Assembly: GCF_032854445.1 (NCBI RefSeq)
Contig: NC_088307.1
Coordinates: 3,284,001-3,348,000 of the forward strand
DNA length: 64,000 nt
Reading direction: 5' to 3'
Source of the DNA: Liolophura sinensis
Lineage: Eukaryota > Mollusca > Polyplacophora > Chitonida > Chitonidae
Part shown: piece after piece, positions 24,000 through 34,583 of the stretch
Numbering within the stretch: position 1 is the first letter of the stretch
Layout: each line of letters starts with the position of its first letter
Made by a program: the position numbers and the translations under genes
The notes under the pieces: generated by a model
Told to the model about the DNA's origin: nothing
The model's input: only the letters and a program-made list of their open reading frames with translations
Databases searched by the model: none

Positions 24000-24620
24000 C
24001 ACATATGCCGTATCTACTTATATTTGATAGATGTCATTGTGTACGTTTCCGTATGAACAGAACAAAATCAATAAATATAGATAAAAACTTATTATCCCGC
24101 TGAGATGAAAATTTCTTGTGGGATAATTAGTTCGCCTTGCATGCATATATAAATGACATAAAGCACCGAGCATTGTCTATTTCCGCCGCGTTTACTGAGT
24201 GACTGTTCTGTGATTTAAGGTGTAACGTATCCGGAAACCAGTCACATGTAAATGCACGAGGGGAAGAGACGTAAATCTGAGAGAAGCTTACCCTGACATT
24301 TGTACTGTTTATGGATCAAACTCTGAGCTCTTATGATTTTGTTAATAATAATTTTTAATTTTTGTTTACTCCAAACATTTTACCTCGTGCATGTAAGACG
24401 GCGGTCAAATATGTGGTGGACGAAACCCAATATCAGTATTATCGTTAATACAGATTACACTTTCTGAATATACGAATTAACGATAATACTATTACTTAAT
24501 CCACTTTCTAAACAGTGACATCTATACCTGTAAGAAACCCGATATGCTTTGTATGTTGTCCACGTCTTTATCCTGTACAACACAGTCGTGGAGGTGATGT
24601 TCATAACTGTCATTTCTATG
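24000..24620. other. Rest of intron 5 of unit 2
   Basis: Intronic sequence up to the SPRY exon acceptor. The part 24180-24240 aligns with unit 3 (38190-38260) and is missing from unit 1, where a SINE took its place. No other feature. Confidence 0.5.
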
Positions 24621-25257
24621 CTACAGAGCCGAGGCTGATATTCACAGAAACAGGTGACGAACGACTGAAAATTTCTTCCAATGGCTCAGTGATAGTGTCT
24701 GACGACTTTTGCGGTATTTGGTTGTCTAGAGCTGTGACGGGCAGCTTTTTCCAGATACTACTGGGAGGTGCAGGTCACATTTTTCCCGATTTCAGGTAGC
24801 TATTTTTTCTGTTACTGTCGTGTAGGCGTTGTACATCTGGACTGTGGTGTTATGACTAATACAGTCCCTGGTGATAACATCTGGTGCATCAGGATGGAGT
24901 ACCGTGATGATATCGTCAGATGTTATAGCCACTGTGGTGGTGAGATCCAACCTGGCTATGGCCAGTGGAAACCTCACATACGATCTCCTGGCTATGGCCA
25001 GTGGAAACCTCACATACGATCTCTTCACCTCGGTGTGTATCTGGACTGTGACAACCGGTCAGTGACAGTCCTGGACCCTGATAACAACCAACAAATCTTC
25101 ACGGTGAGGGATCTAAACCTGTGCCAACCACTCGTACCATGTGTTACATTTGGCCAGGTAGACTTTGCGTCGGCTCGTCTGTTAACAGGTGACTCTGTGA
25201 CTCTGCCCTTAGTTCTCCGTAATATGTTAAAGGAGAGGAAACTTTAAATATGAATCA

Positions 25258-25855
25258 AATACCATTGAAAAGACTATGCATTTCCTCGCAGGTGCATGCC
25301 ATAAACAAAATTCTAATATTTACCTCAAGTCGGTGAATTATAAATGAAGTCAGCACCAAAATCCGCTGTGGGCGACTCCATTCTGCCTAAGAACTAGTCC
25401 TGAAGTCTTCTGTGTTAGGAGGAGAATTGCCGTCGGAAACCGCCGAAGTTCAGTTCGTACATTTCCAGTGGAACTCTTCTTCCCAGAAGGTAGCGAACAG
25501 TACAGTTCGTTTTCCGCTTGACAATCGGGAAACCGGAATGTTGAACGTAGGTTCCGAGTTTACACGAACAAGCCGGCAGTTTTATCCACTCTCATTGGCT
25601 GAGAGACAACACACCCCCAGCATAAAATACAGGGTGTTAAAGATGGAGGACGCGATGGACTCAGCGATTTATGCCAGCTTTGCCGTATTCAGGCTTTACA
25701 TACATGGCGAGAAAAAATCGCAAAATGATGCAGCGGGCACCACCAGATAGAAACAAAATGTACTCTTTTTCAGCCTATAGTGTCATGTTTTTAAGTTTTC
25801 TTCTCCTTTCAGTGTACCGGACCGTGGTGTATATTTGAATTCTCATTTACAGTTT
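25258..25855. other. ~600-bp block present only behind unit 2, with an unrecognised 112-codon frame
   Basis: Relative to unit 1 (around 5435), unit 2 has about 600 extra bases between its stop codon and the shared GAAATATTTTTAAATTCC. The plus-strand frame 25412-25750 begins with ATG-like context uncertain and has no motif I recognise. No inverted repeats or target-site duplication were found, so it may be either an insertion here or a deletion in unit 1. Confidence 0.4.
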
Positions 25856-25994
25856 TGAAAGATATATTGAAATATTTTTAAATTCCTGGATTTAGACCAC
25901 AAATGTAAGAAGTCGCCTATTGAGGTCAGTAGTTCACAAGTGCCTTGAGGAAGTAGTTTTCGCTGCACATCATCCATAAGTGCCCTCGTGTAGA

Positions 25995-26225
25995 ACAAGT
26001 AAAATGAACATTCAGACGACAATCTATGTTCCATGATGACTTGTCGTGTGTGGTAAGGAGGGTCTATGGGGGTATTCAGAACTGACAAGTGAAATGAACA
26101 TTCAGACGACAGTCTATGTTCCATAATAACGTGTCGTGTGTGATAAGGAGGGTCTATGGGGGTATTCAGAATTGACAAGTGAATGAACATTCTGACGACA
26201 ATCTGTGTTCCACGATGACATGTTG
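25995..26225. repeat. ~90-bp minisatellite downstream of TRIM unit 2
   Basis: Between two and three units of the same repeat as 5742-7060. Confidence 0.9.
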
Positions 26226-26439
26226 TGTATTGCAGAAGGAATCGTTTACCATCTTATTTTTAAGCCATGTATATACAAGTTTAGGCTGTGTGTTAAATTT
26301 GATTCAAACAAGTTAAAATAGTCACTTAATGAATGATTTTCATTTCCTTCAAACTGAATTTTGAATATTTTAGAAATTAAGCGAAGCGTATTCTATTATT
26401 CCATTTCTACTTTGCTAAAGGTGATAATCAGTTATGACA

Positions 26440-26745
26440 CATATGCAATGATGATTATCCCCTATATAATTATGCTTATGCCTTATGTAACGATAATCAT
26501 ACCGTGTGATAGTGATTATACCATATACCTTATGTAGTAATGATTATGCCATATGTAGTGTTGATTATGTCTTAAGTAATAATAATTATGCCTGATGTAA
26601 TCATGATTCTGCCTTATGCAATAATGATTATGTCTGATGCAATAATGATTATGTCTGGTGTACTAATCATAATGCCTTATGTAATAATAACAATAACTTA
26701 TGTAATAATGTTTATGGTTTATGTAATACTGAGTGGTATATTTTC
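26440..26745. repeat. 21-bp AT-rich minisatellite behind unit 2
   Basis: About 14 degenerate copies of the unit seen at 7262-7720. Confidence 0.85.
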
Positions 26746-26944
26746 GTTAATATTCTGATTGTTCTAATACACAGAATCATAATTATTATTATTAAAATAT
26801 GAATGACAGATAGAATTATCGCACAGTTAAGCTTGAATACCATAGATAGTTTTGTCGTTAAAGACGGAAATGATAACCCCACTCGACGCGGAATGATTTC
26901 CACTTGTTACTCGATAATTACTCGTTGAATCTAACCTTGACTCT

Positions 26945-29010
26945 GTAATATCCTCCATGTTTGTAGTATCCTCTATGTTTGTAGTATCCTCCATGTTTGT
27001 AGTATCCTCTGTGTTTGTAATATCCCCTGTGTTTGTAATACCCTCTATGTTTGTAATATCCTCTATGTAGGTTTGTAGTATCCTCCACGTTTGTAATATC
27101 CCCTGTGTTTGTAATATCCTCTATGTTTGTAATATCCTCTTAGTTTGTAATATCCTCCATGTTTGTAGTATCCTCTGTGTTTGTAATATCCCCTGTGTTT
27201 GTAATATCCTCTATGCTTGTAATATCCCCTGTGTTTGTAATATCCTCTATGTTTGTGATATCCTCTGTGTTTGTAATATCCTCCATGTTTATAGTATCCT
27301 CTGTGTTTTTAATATCCCCTGTGTTTGTAATATCCTTTATGTTTGTAATATCCTCTGTGTTTGTAATATCCTCCATGTTTGTAGTATCCTCTGTGTTTGT
27401 AATATCCTCTATGTTTGTAATATCCTCTTAGTTTGTAATATCCTCCATGTTTGTAGTATCCTCTGTGTTTGTAATATCCTCTATGTTTGTAATATCGTTT
27501 GTTTGTAATATTTTCTGTGTTTGTAATATCCTCTATGTTTGCAATATCCCGTGTTTGTAATATCGTCTATGTTTGCAATATCCAATACGTTTGTGACATC
27601 CTCTTAGTTTGTAATATCCTCTATGTTTGTAATATCGTCTATGTTTGCAATATCCAATACGTTTGTGACATCCTCAGTTTGTAATATCCTCTATGTTTGT
27701 AATATGCTCTGTGTTTGTAACATCATCTGTGTTTGTAATATCCTCTCTTTTTCTAATATCCCCTGTGTTTGTAATATCTTCTGTGTTTGTAATATCCCCT
27801 GTGTTTGTAATATCTTCTGTGTTTGTAATATCCTCCATGTTTGTAATATCCTCTATGTAGGTTTGTAGTATCCTCCACGTTTGTAATATCCTCTGTGTTT
27901 GTAATATCCTCCATGTTTGTAATACCCTCTATGTTTGTAATATCCCCCGTGTTTCTAATATCCTTTATGTTTGTAATATCTTCTGTGTTTGTAATATCCT
28001 CTATGTTTGTAATATCTTCTGTCTTTGTAATATCTTCAGTGTTTGTAATATCCTCTATGTTTGGAATATCTTCTGTGATTGTAATATCTCCTGTGTTTGT
28101 AATATCCTCTATGTTTGTGATATCCTCTGTGTTTGCAATATCCCCTGTGTTTGTAATATCCCCTGTGTTTGTAATATCCCCCGTGTTTGTAATATCCTCT
28201 CTGTTTGTCATATCCTCTGTGTTTGTAATATCCTCTATGTTTGTAATATCCCCCGTGTTTGTAATATCCTCTCTGTTTGTAATATCCTCTATGTTTCTAA
28301 TATCCTCTGTGTTTGTCATGCCCTCTGTGTTTGTAATATCCTCTATGTTTATAATATCCTCTATGCTAGTAATATCCACTGTATTTGTAATATCCCCTAT
28401 GTTTGTTATATCCTCCGTGTTTTGTAGTACCCCTGTATTTGTAATATCCTCTATGTTTGTTATATCCTCCGTGTTTGTAATATGCCCTATGTTTGTGATA
28501 TCCTCTGTGTTTGTAATATCCCCTGTGTTGGTAATATCCTCTATGCTTGTAATGTGTTTTTAATATCGTCTGTGTTTGTAATGTGCTCTATGTAATATCC
28601 TCTATGTTTGTAATATCCTCTATGCTTGTAATATCCCCCGTGTTTGTAATATCCTCTCTGTTTGTAATATCCTCTATGTTTCTAATATCCTCTGTGTCTG
28701 TCATGTCCTCTGTGTTTGTAATATCCTCTATGTTTGTAATATCCTCTATGTTTGTAATATCCTCTATGCTTGTAATATCCCCTGTATTTGTAATATCCCC
28801 TATGTTTGTTATATCCTCCGTGTTTTGTAGTACCCCTGTATTTGTAATATCCTCTATGTTTGTTATATCCTCCGTGTTTGTAATATGCCCTATGTTTGTG
28901 ATATCCTCTGTGTTTGTAATATCCCCTGTGTTGGTAATATCCTCTATGCTTGTAATGTGTTTTTAATATCGTCTGTGTTTGTAATGTGCTCTATGTAATA
29001 TCCTCTACGT
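26945..29010. repeat. 2-kb array of an 18-bp minisatellite
   Basis: About 110 copies of TTTGTAATATCCTCTATG with base variants. The unit is six codons long, so both strands stay open: MFVISS-type repeats on the plus strand (up to 222 codons) and NIEDIT-type repeats on the minus strand (208 codons). There is a higher-order duplication: a block near 28245-28600 recurs about 403 bp further on. The perfect periodicity in all frames argues against a selected protein. Confidence 0.95.
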
Positions 29011-29160
29011 ATGGTTAGTAGGGTTAATATGACACACTTGCTTCTTATCTCACTATTCACACAGTCACAAAGTGTCCTTCTCGTCTTCATCGAAGTACAA
29101 TCAGAGAGTCGGGGCGAGTAATTTCTACCCTCCTCACGCAGAACTAACATAATCCGAAAC

Positions 29161-29346
29161 GATTTGTTTATTTATTTGAGCATGCCGTATTCAAGAATTT
29201 TTCAGAATTTTCCGGCATTATAGTCAGAGGAAATCGAACACAGTCCGGCGAAACCCACGTTCATCCGCAGGTACGACAGGATAGGAAGGCAGGATGAGCC
29301 GGTTGAACTGGCAACTGACACGCCAACCACTAAGTCACGGAGGCCC
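29161..29346 (-). mobile_element. Diverged first-family SINE, reverse orientation
   Basis: Minus-strand SINE from the tail (TTTATTTATTTGAGCATGCCG) to the head complement ending in CACGGAGGCCC, strongly mutated. Confidence 0.75.
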
Positions 29347-29570
29347 TTCAAACCAGAACGGTCGTCGTACCATCCTGTGTCGTAGCATGCTGTTCTTCAT
29401 AAGTTACCGTGACTGAATTAATCGATAAGTTGATTTACTGACCAAATTGACTGACAGACATCAGGATTAAAATACCCAGATTATTTAATGGTTCACTTGT
29501 AAGCAACGTTGAATTTGTTTTTATTTGTGTGGAAATGCGAGACACTCTACGATGCATAGTGCAATCAACC

Positions 29571-29732
29571 AGGAGCCTCTCACCAAAGCGATCGCTGTGA
29601 GCTCATGTCCACACCCTCTCTGATCACACGTTGGACGGTGTGCCTACCGATGGTGGTGGGTTTAACCCGGGGCCTGCCAGGCTTCCTCCATCTTATATCT
29701 ACATCTACATTTACATCATATATATAATTATG

Positions 29733-29789
<57 letters not shown>

Positions 29790-29845
29790 CTGACAGAGGT
29801 TGTATCAGAGATTCTTGAGAGTACGGCGTAAAAATCAAGCAATAA
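29571..29845 (+). mobile_element. First-family SINE interrupted by a (TA)n microsatellite
   Basis: Head-proximal body (AGGAGCCTCTCACC, GATCGCTGTGAG) and tail (ATTCTTGAGAGTACGGCGTAAA) are separated by ATCTACATC repeats and about 28 TA units at 29732-29788, in place of the normal CATAATGCTGGCC segment. Confidence 0.8.
29732..29788. repeat. (TA)n microsatellite
   Basis: Nearly uninterrupted TA dinucleotides inside a degenerate SINE. Confidence 0.95.
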
Positions 29846-30910
29846 ATCATATACTGATGTGGTCGTTTGTCCAGACGACAATTATTTTGTTGTCGAGATG
29901 ACAGAACATCGTGGAACGATCGTACTTGGGACGGGAGGGAATGAGAAAAATGAGGCAAGGGAGGTAACACCGAGCGCAAATTTCCTTCCCGAAATTTACT
30001 TCCCCTGCTGAAATCACGTGCATTTTCTGCCAACGATACAGCTTCCATTTTCGGTGTGAGCAGGTTATGATCGTCTGATCATTGTCGTATGGTATAAGGC
30101 GTATACGGTAAGGTGCGTGGAGTTTCATTTTAACATTTTTGCTATCAGGTAAGGGCCAGCCAGACAGTGTTTACATTCCCTGTTAATCTTCACATCAGAC
30201 ATAAGGTAGACTGGCGAGAGGGGGAAGTGGGGGGGGGGGGGGGCGTATGTGGACTTTTATCTCCAACCTACATGTAGCTGTGTGTGAACCTCCTAAAGAT
30301 ATTCTTCACTATTTACTGAAAAGCAGAAATCTTTTATATACCTTATAATTATTACACAAGTAATTAATTATACAAGAGCTTTTAGGTAAATTGGCCGGGG
30401 CCGGTCCAGAGATCGAAGAGTGTCTGGTGCCCGTGGGGTCTGGGTTCGCAGAGACAGTAGAACCTCCACCGCCCCCACCCCTTCTCCACTTTGCCCTCCT
30501 CTCCTAAGTCAAATCACGTCCCGATGCTTTGAGAATTGAGATTTTTGTTTGCACATTGTTTTATTTACTTGTATGTAATTACCCACGCTGTGCTCATTAT
30601 GTGATAGAGTTCATCCCCTTCTACACTTGTAAAGAGAAAGCCTGTCTACAGTCGAGAAAGTATCTTGTCAAGGAAGAAATTGCAGCTGGAGTGACATTAG
30701 ATTACATTATTGGCGTTTGCTGCATTCAGGCTGGTCATCTGACGTTCTGGTCAATATGGCTTACAAGCTCGTATCCCAATCTTACTTCCGGCTTCCGCTT
30801 TTTCCGCCGTGGCTTTACCATAGTTTCTCTGATAGGGGCTTACCTGGCCAAGGGCTTTGGTTTTATTTTGGCTACTCACAGTGCCCTAAACCATATCCCT
30901 ATACACATGC
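29846..30910. other. No gene recognised; contains a G tract
   Basis: Includes a 14-17-base G run at about 30228-30243. Open frames here have no motifs. Confidence 0.4.
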
Positions 30911-30918
30911 CGGGATAT

Positions 30919-31134
30919 TATTTTATTTATTTGATTGGTGTATTACGCCGTACTCAAGAGTATTTCACTTATACGACGGAAGCCAGCATTATGGTGGGAG
31001 GAAGAAGCTTTGACCCTTGGCAAAACCCACAACCATCCGCAGGCTGCTGACAGACATTCCCACGTACCATCGGAGAGGAAGTTAGCATGAGCTGGGCTTG
31101 AACTCACAGCCACTGCACTGGTGAGAGACTCCTG
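30919..31134 (-). mobile_element. First-family SINE, reverse, split by an inverted-repeat element
   Basis: Tail-to-head complement of the SINE up to GAGAGACTCCTG at 31134. The SINE then continues after the inserted element with CTCCTGGGTCATTG at 31478-31500, where it decays. Confidence 0.88.
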
Positions 31135-31477
31135 TACGGAAGCCCATTAGTGTCGCGGTGAGAAAAAAATGGCGGTAAAAAATCGAAATTTCAACTTTCT
31201 TCTGCCGACATTTTGATTTCTTCTGTACATCTTTTGCATATATCAACGAATATGATGCCATGGAACTGGTAGAGGCCTATATGTTTTGCATACATTAACA
31301 CGATTGGGAGGAAACAATGCACACATACCTTGCGTACATGTGTGACTACATACGATGTCTTCCGTATGTCAGCAGTCTGTGATTGACCCATCAGGAAGAC
31401 GACATTTTGAGAAAAGAAAGTCGAAATTTCGACTTATTTATCCCCAAATTTCACCGTGACACCAATGGGCTTCCGTA
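31135..31477. mobile_element. MITE-like element with terminal inverted repeats, nested in a SINE
   Basis: Left end TACGGAAGCCCATTAGTGTC and right end, reverse-complemented, TACGGAAGCCCATTGGTGTC. The inverted similarity continues through AATCGAAATTTCAACTTTCTT for about 80 bp. The insertion duplicated ACTCCTG (31128-31134; about 31477-31483) of the host SINE. About 343 bp with no coding capacity, as in a non-autonomous DNA transposon. Confidence 0.8.
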
Positions 31478-31700
31478 CTCCTGGGTCATTGTGCCACGCT
31501 CAATTATTAATACATACGGTCTTGAAATTGGAAAATGTTTAATCTTAAACAAGTATTGTCCAGATCCTTTTGGCAAATTTTTGTCTTTGCAAACTTCGTA
31601 TAATATATTACATAGTGGTCCGAATGCACTCGGTGAAAGTTTATATAAGGGATAGCATTTTCTAGAATACTTTTTTATGATGTTTAACTCAGTAATCTTG

Positions 31701-31968
31701 GGGGCCTCCGTGGCTCAGACGGTTAGCGCGCTAGCGCAGCGTAGTGACCCAGAAGCCTCTCACCAATGCGGTCGCTGTGAGTTCAAAACCAGCTCATGCT
31801 GGCTTCCTCTCCGGCCGTACGTGGGAAGGTCTGCCAGCAACCTGCGAATGGTCGTGGGTTTCCGCCGGCCTCTGCCCGGTTTCCACCCACCATCATGCTG
31901 GCCGCCGTCGTATAAGTGAAATGTTCTTGAGTGCGGCGTAAAACACCAATCAAAAAAAAAAAAAAAAA
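31701..31968 (+). mobile_element. tRNA-derived SINE, full length
   Basis: Complete first-family copy with A box TGGCTCAGACGG and a pure poly(A) tail. Target-site duplication TAATCTTG lies at 31693-31700 and 31973-31980. Confidence 0.92.
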
Positions 31969-31980
31969 TCTATAATCTTG

Positions 31981-32529
31981 TTTTCCAGAGGAACATGTCT
32001 TTGTCTAGGGTGACGCCATATTTATTTAAAACGAACTTATCAAAGTAGTTTTTGGCTGGATTTGGCTGATGAGAGATCCTCATCAGTGTTCCGTGTGCAT
32101 AATAAGTGATGACAAATAGTGAAATGTGAGAGTACAAGAATGATACAAGATGTATATGACTGTTATATAGGGCATACTATATAATGATGTCATATTGTAT
32201 TTCTTAAGCAAAAAAAAAACAAAACAAATACTAATTATCCTATTAAAAATGTTACATTTAGAATGCTTGCTGACGGTTGTAACTTTTACCGACCCATTTT
32301 TAGCCGTAAACTTACACGCTAATTATCACAGAAATTCTTACGGCCGGTCATAGAGTTCAAACGCATTACAAAGATTCAAATTATTATAAGTAAAGAATCC
32401 AGCAGTACAACAGGTATGCGTAATGGCTGCTAAGACAGTACCTGGTCGATCGTCGACCAGCTTCTGTAAGCCGCCTTTGATGTAAGATATCGACAATTAC
32501 AGTCAGCGAATAACTCGGGCAAGAGCATA
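31981..32529. other. No gene seen
   Basis: AT-rich spacer between two SINEs, with a short A-rich tract near 32210. Confidence 0.4.
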
Positions 32530-32541
32530 TCACTTAAAACG

Positions 32542-32805
32542 TATTTATTTATTTGATTGGTGTTTTACGCCGTACTCAAGAATATTTCACTTATACAACG
32601 GCCGCCAGCATTATGGTGGGTGGAAACCCGGCACAGCCCGGGGAAAACCCACGACCATCCTAGGTTGCTGGCAGACCTTCCCACGTACGGCCGGAGAGGA
32701 AGCCAGCATGAGCTGCACTTGAACTCACAGCGACCACATTGGTGAGAGACTCCTGGGTCATTACGCTGCGCTAGCGCGCTAACCAACTGAGCCACGGAGG
32801 CCCCC
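32542..32805 (-). mobile_element. tRNA-derived SINE, full length, reverse
   Basis: Complete copy in minus orientation with an (ATTT)-type tail complement. The target-site duplication TCACTTAAAACG is perfect at 32530-32541 and 32806-32817. Together with 31701-31968 it forms a head-to-head inverted pair about 570 bp apart. Confidence 0.93.
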
Positions 32806-32857
32806 TCACTTAAAACGAACGGACTGAACATAGACTATTTAATTTGAATAAAATATG

Positions 32858-33055
32858 TTTTTATTTATTTGATTGATGTTTTACTCCCTACTCAAGAATA
32901 TTTTACTTATACGACGGCGGCGAGCATTATGGTGGGAGCAAACCGGGCAGAGCCCGGCGGAAACCCAAGACCATCCGCAGGTTGGTGACAGACCTTCCCA
33001 CGTACGACCGGAGAGGAAGCCAGCATGAGCTGGACTTGAACTCACAGCGACCGCA
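32858..33055 (-). mobile_element. Head-truncated SINE, reverse
   Basis: Tail and body complement present down to CTCACAGCGACCGC. The tRNA-like head is missing. Confidence 0.88.
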
Positions 33056-33059
33056 AAAC

Positions 33060-33900
33060 ACGTTTGTATTTCTCTGTATATATTTTCCATAGAATCATGG
33101 GCCGAAAAAAAAGGAAGGCAAAGCAAACAAAGGTATGTGAAAAGATGGACGTGTGTCGTTAACCAAGGTCAGTTATAATTATGAATTAATTACTCCAGGA
33201 ATCCAAACCTCTTCTACATAAATTTATTGCTTAAGGAAAAGAGGACAACTGGATTCGAAATAACTGTATATATGTTGACAGTTATCAGTACAGCGAAAAT
33301 AACTGTGCTATGTTATTACATTTTGACATTCACTTACTGTGTTTCGTTTCTTCCTTGAGATTTAATTTGTTTGGCAAATTTCCGTCTGCCTGCTCTTCTA
33401 GTATGACTGAAAATATAACTCAAACTTTAAGAATTGCATACTGCTACATGTATATTAAAACGTATGGTTTAATGAAGTGCCTTATTTTTTTGTGTATTTC
33501 TCCTCAGACATTTAATCACTTAAGTCAGCTAAGGTAATTAAAAATTTGAGGCACTTGCATAGATATAAGAAAATATATGGTACGGCGAAAACAACTAGAA
33601 GTAAGTAGTAGTAACACATATATCTACCTGACGGCATTCACTGTCATTAGTCTCAGTCATCCTGTCTGCATGTTCATGATGGTCATCTTCAAATGAAATT
33701 GACGAATATCTTTTTAGAAGCGAATTCTCTATTAGTCTGTTGATGATATGCAAATTTCAGGTTTGATCAACATTTACTTTTAATATGACACCTGACCTAG
33801 CAAAATGAAAATCTCACCCTTCCATTTGAAGGTCTACGTCGTGTACGTGTGAACATAAACCAGTGGTTTTTACGTGTTTTTTTTTTTAAATTATTCATTC
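33060..33900. other. Upstream region of TRIM unit 3
   Basis: No coding frame recognised. A T-rich tract ending in CATTCAG at about 33901 looks like a splice acceptor just 13 bp before the unit 3 ATG, so a non-coding first exon should lie further upstream; I could not locate it or a promoter. Confidence 0.45.
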
Positions 33901-33914
33901 AGGAAACGACACTA

Positions 33915-34583
33915 ATGGCGGCAAGCAGAAGGGATCTAGAAAAGATGCCAATATGTCCGATATGTTTGGAAACATTTCGGAAACCTGTAATGTTACCTTG
34001 TCAGCACAGCCTCTGCAGGGAATGCATTGGTCTGTACGCTGACAAGTGTAAATCCGGACAGACAGATGAGGCCTATAGCAGCACGGGGAGTGAGGACGTT
34101 CCTCAAGTGATACCGTGCCCTGTTTGTCGGGCTCCAACCAGTTTGGGGAGAGAAGGTGTGGCCGGTCTGCCCGTCAACCATCAAGTGGCAGAACTTGTGG
34201 GTAGTTTCGCTTCCGACTTGAGGGTTGATGATAACATCCCGTGTTGCTCTGTGTGTGAAGAGGAAAATAAGCCGAGAGCCGTCAAGTTTTGTTCCACCTG
34301 TTGTTTACTATATTGTAAAGATTGTCTGTCGTCTTGTCATCCACTGAAGGGTGGTTTTAAACGTCACCGCTTAATGTCGGTACAGGAATACATGTCACAG
34401 GAAACTTCAGAGGGTAGACAGCAAACAGATACTCAACCAGATCCCGACCTGACATGTGGAAGACACAGTCAACCACTGACCGTATACTGTGTCACATGTG
34501 AAGATGTACTTTGTGTGGGATGTCTGGGTGAACACCCTCTTCATAGAACCAGAGACATCCAGTCTGCCTGTAAGGAAGATAAG
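33915..34583 (+). CDS. Unit 3 exon 1: RING and B-boxes
   Basis: 223 codons, ending in phase 0 at AAG|GTAAGA. All eight RING zinc ligands and both B-box patterns are present, unlike the decayed equivalent at 13513-14170. Confidence 0.93.

Larger units (their letters stand above)
22138..25247 (+). pseudogene. TRIM unit 2 coiled coil and PRY/SPRY exons, disrupted
   Basis: Exons by comparison with units 1 and 3: 22138-22232 (95 nt, one base short as in unit 1), 22484-22714, 23206-23228 (23-nt micro-exon), 23404-23567 and 24627-25247 (SPRY). The SPRY exon has an 8-bp deletion between 24755 and 24756, just before the YYWEVQV strand, which splits it into two frames. Further on, a 36-bp in-frame tandem duplication repeats the 12-residue block GYGQWKPHIRSP (24951-25022). 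The remaining SPRY core (LGVYLDCDNRSVTVLD) is well kept. With the broken RING exon at 13513-14170 this unit has at least three inactivating lesions and is best read as a pseudogene. Confidence 0.85.

Noticed and set aside
27753-28563. Open frames of 208 and 222 codons on opposite strands
   Set aside because: They are direct products of the 18-bp repeat; the residues are only MFVISS- or NIEDIT-like periods.
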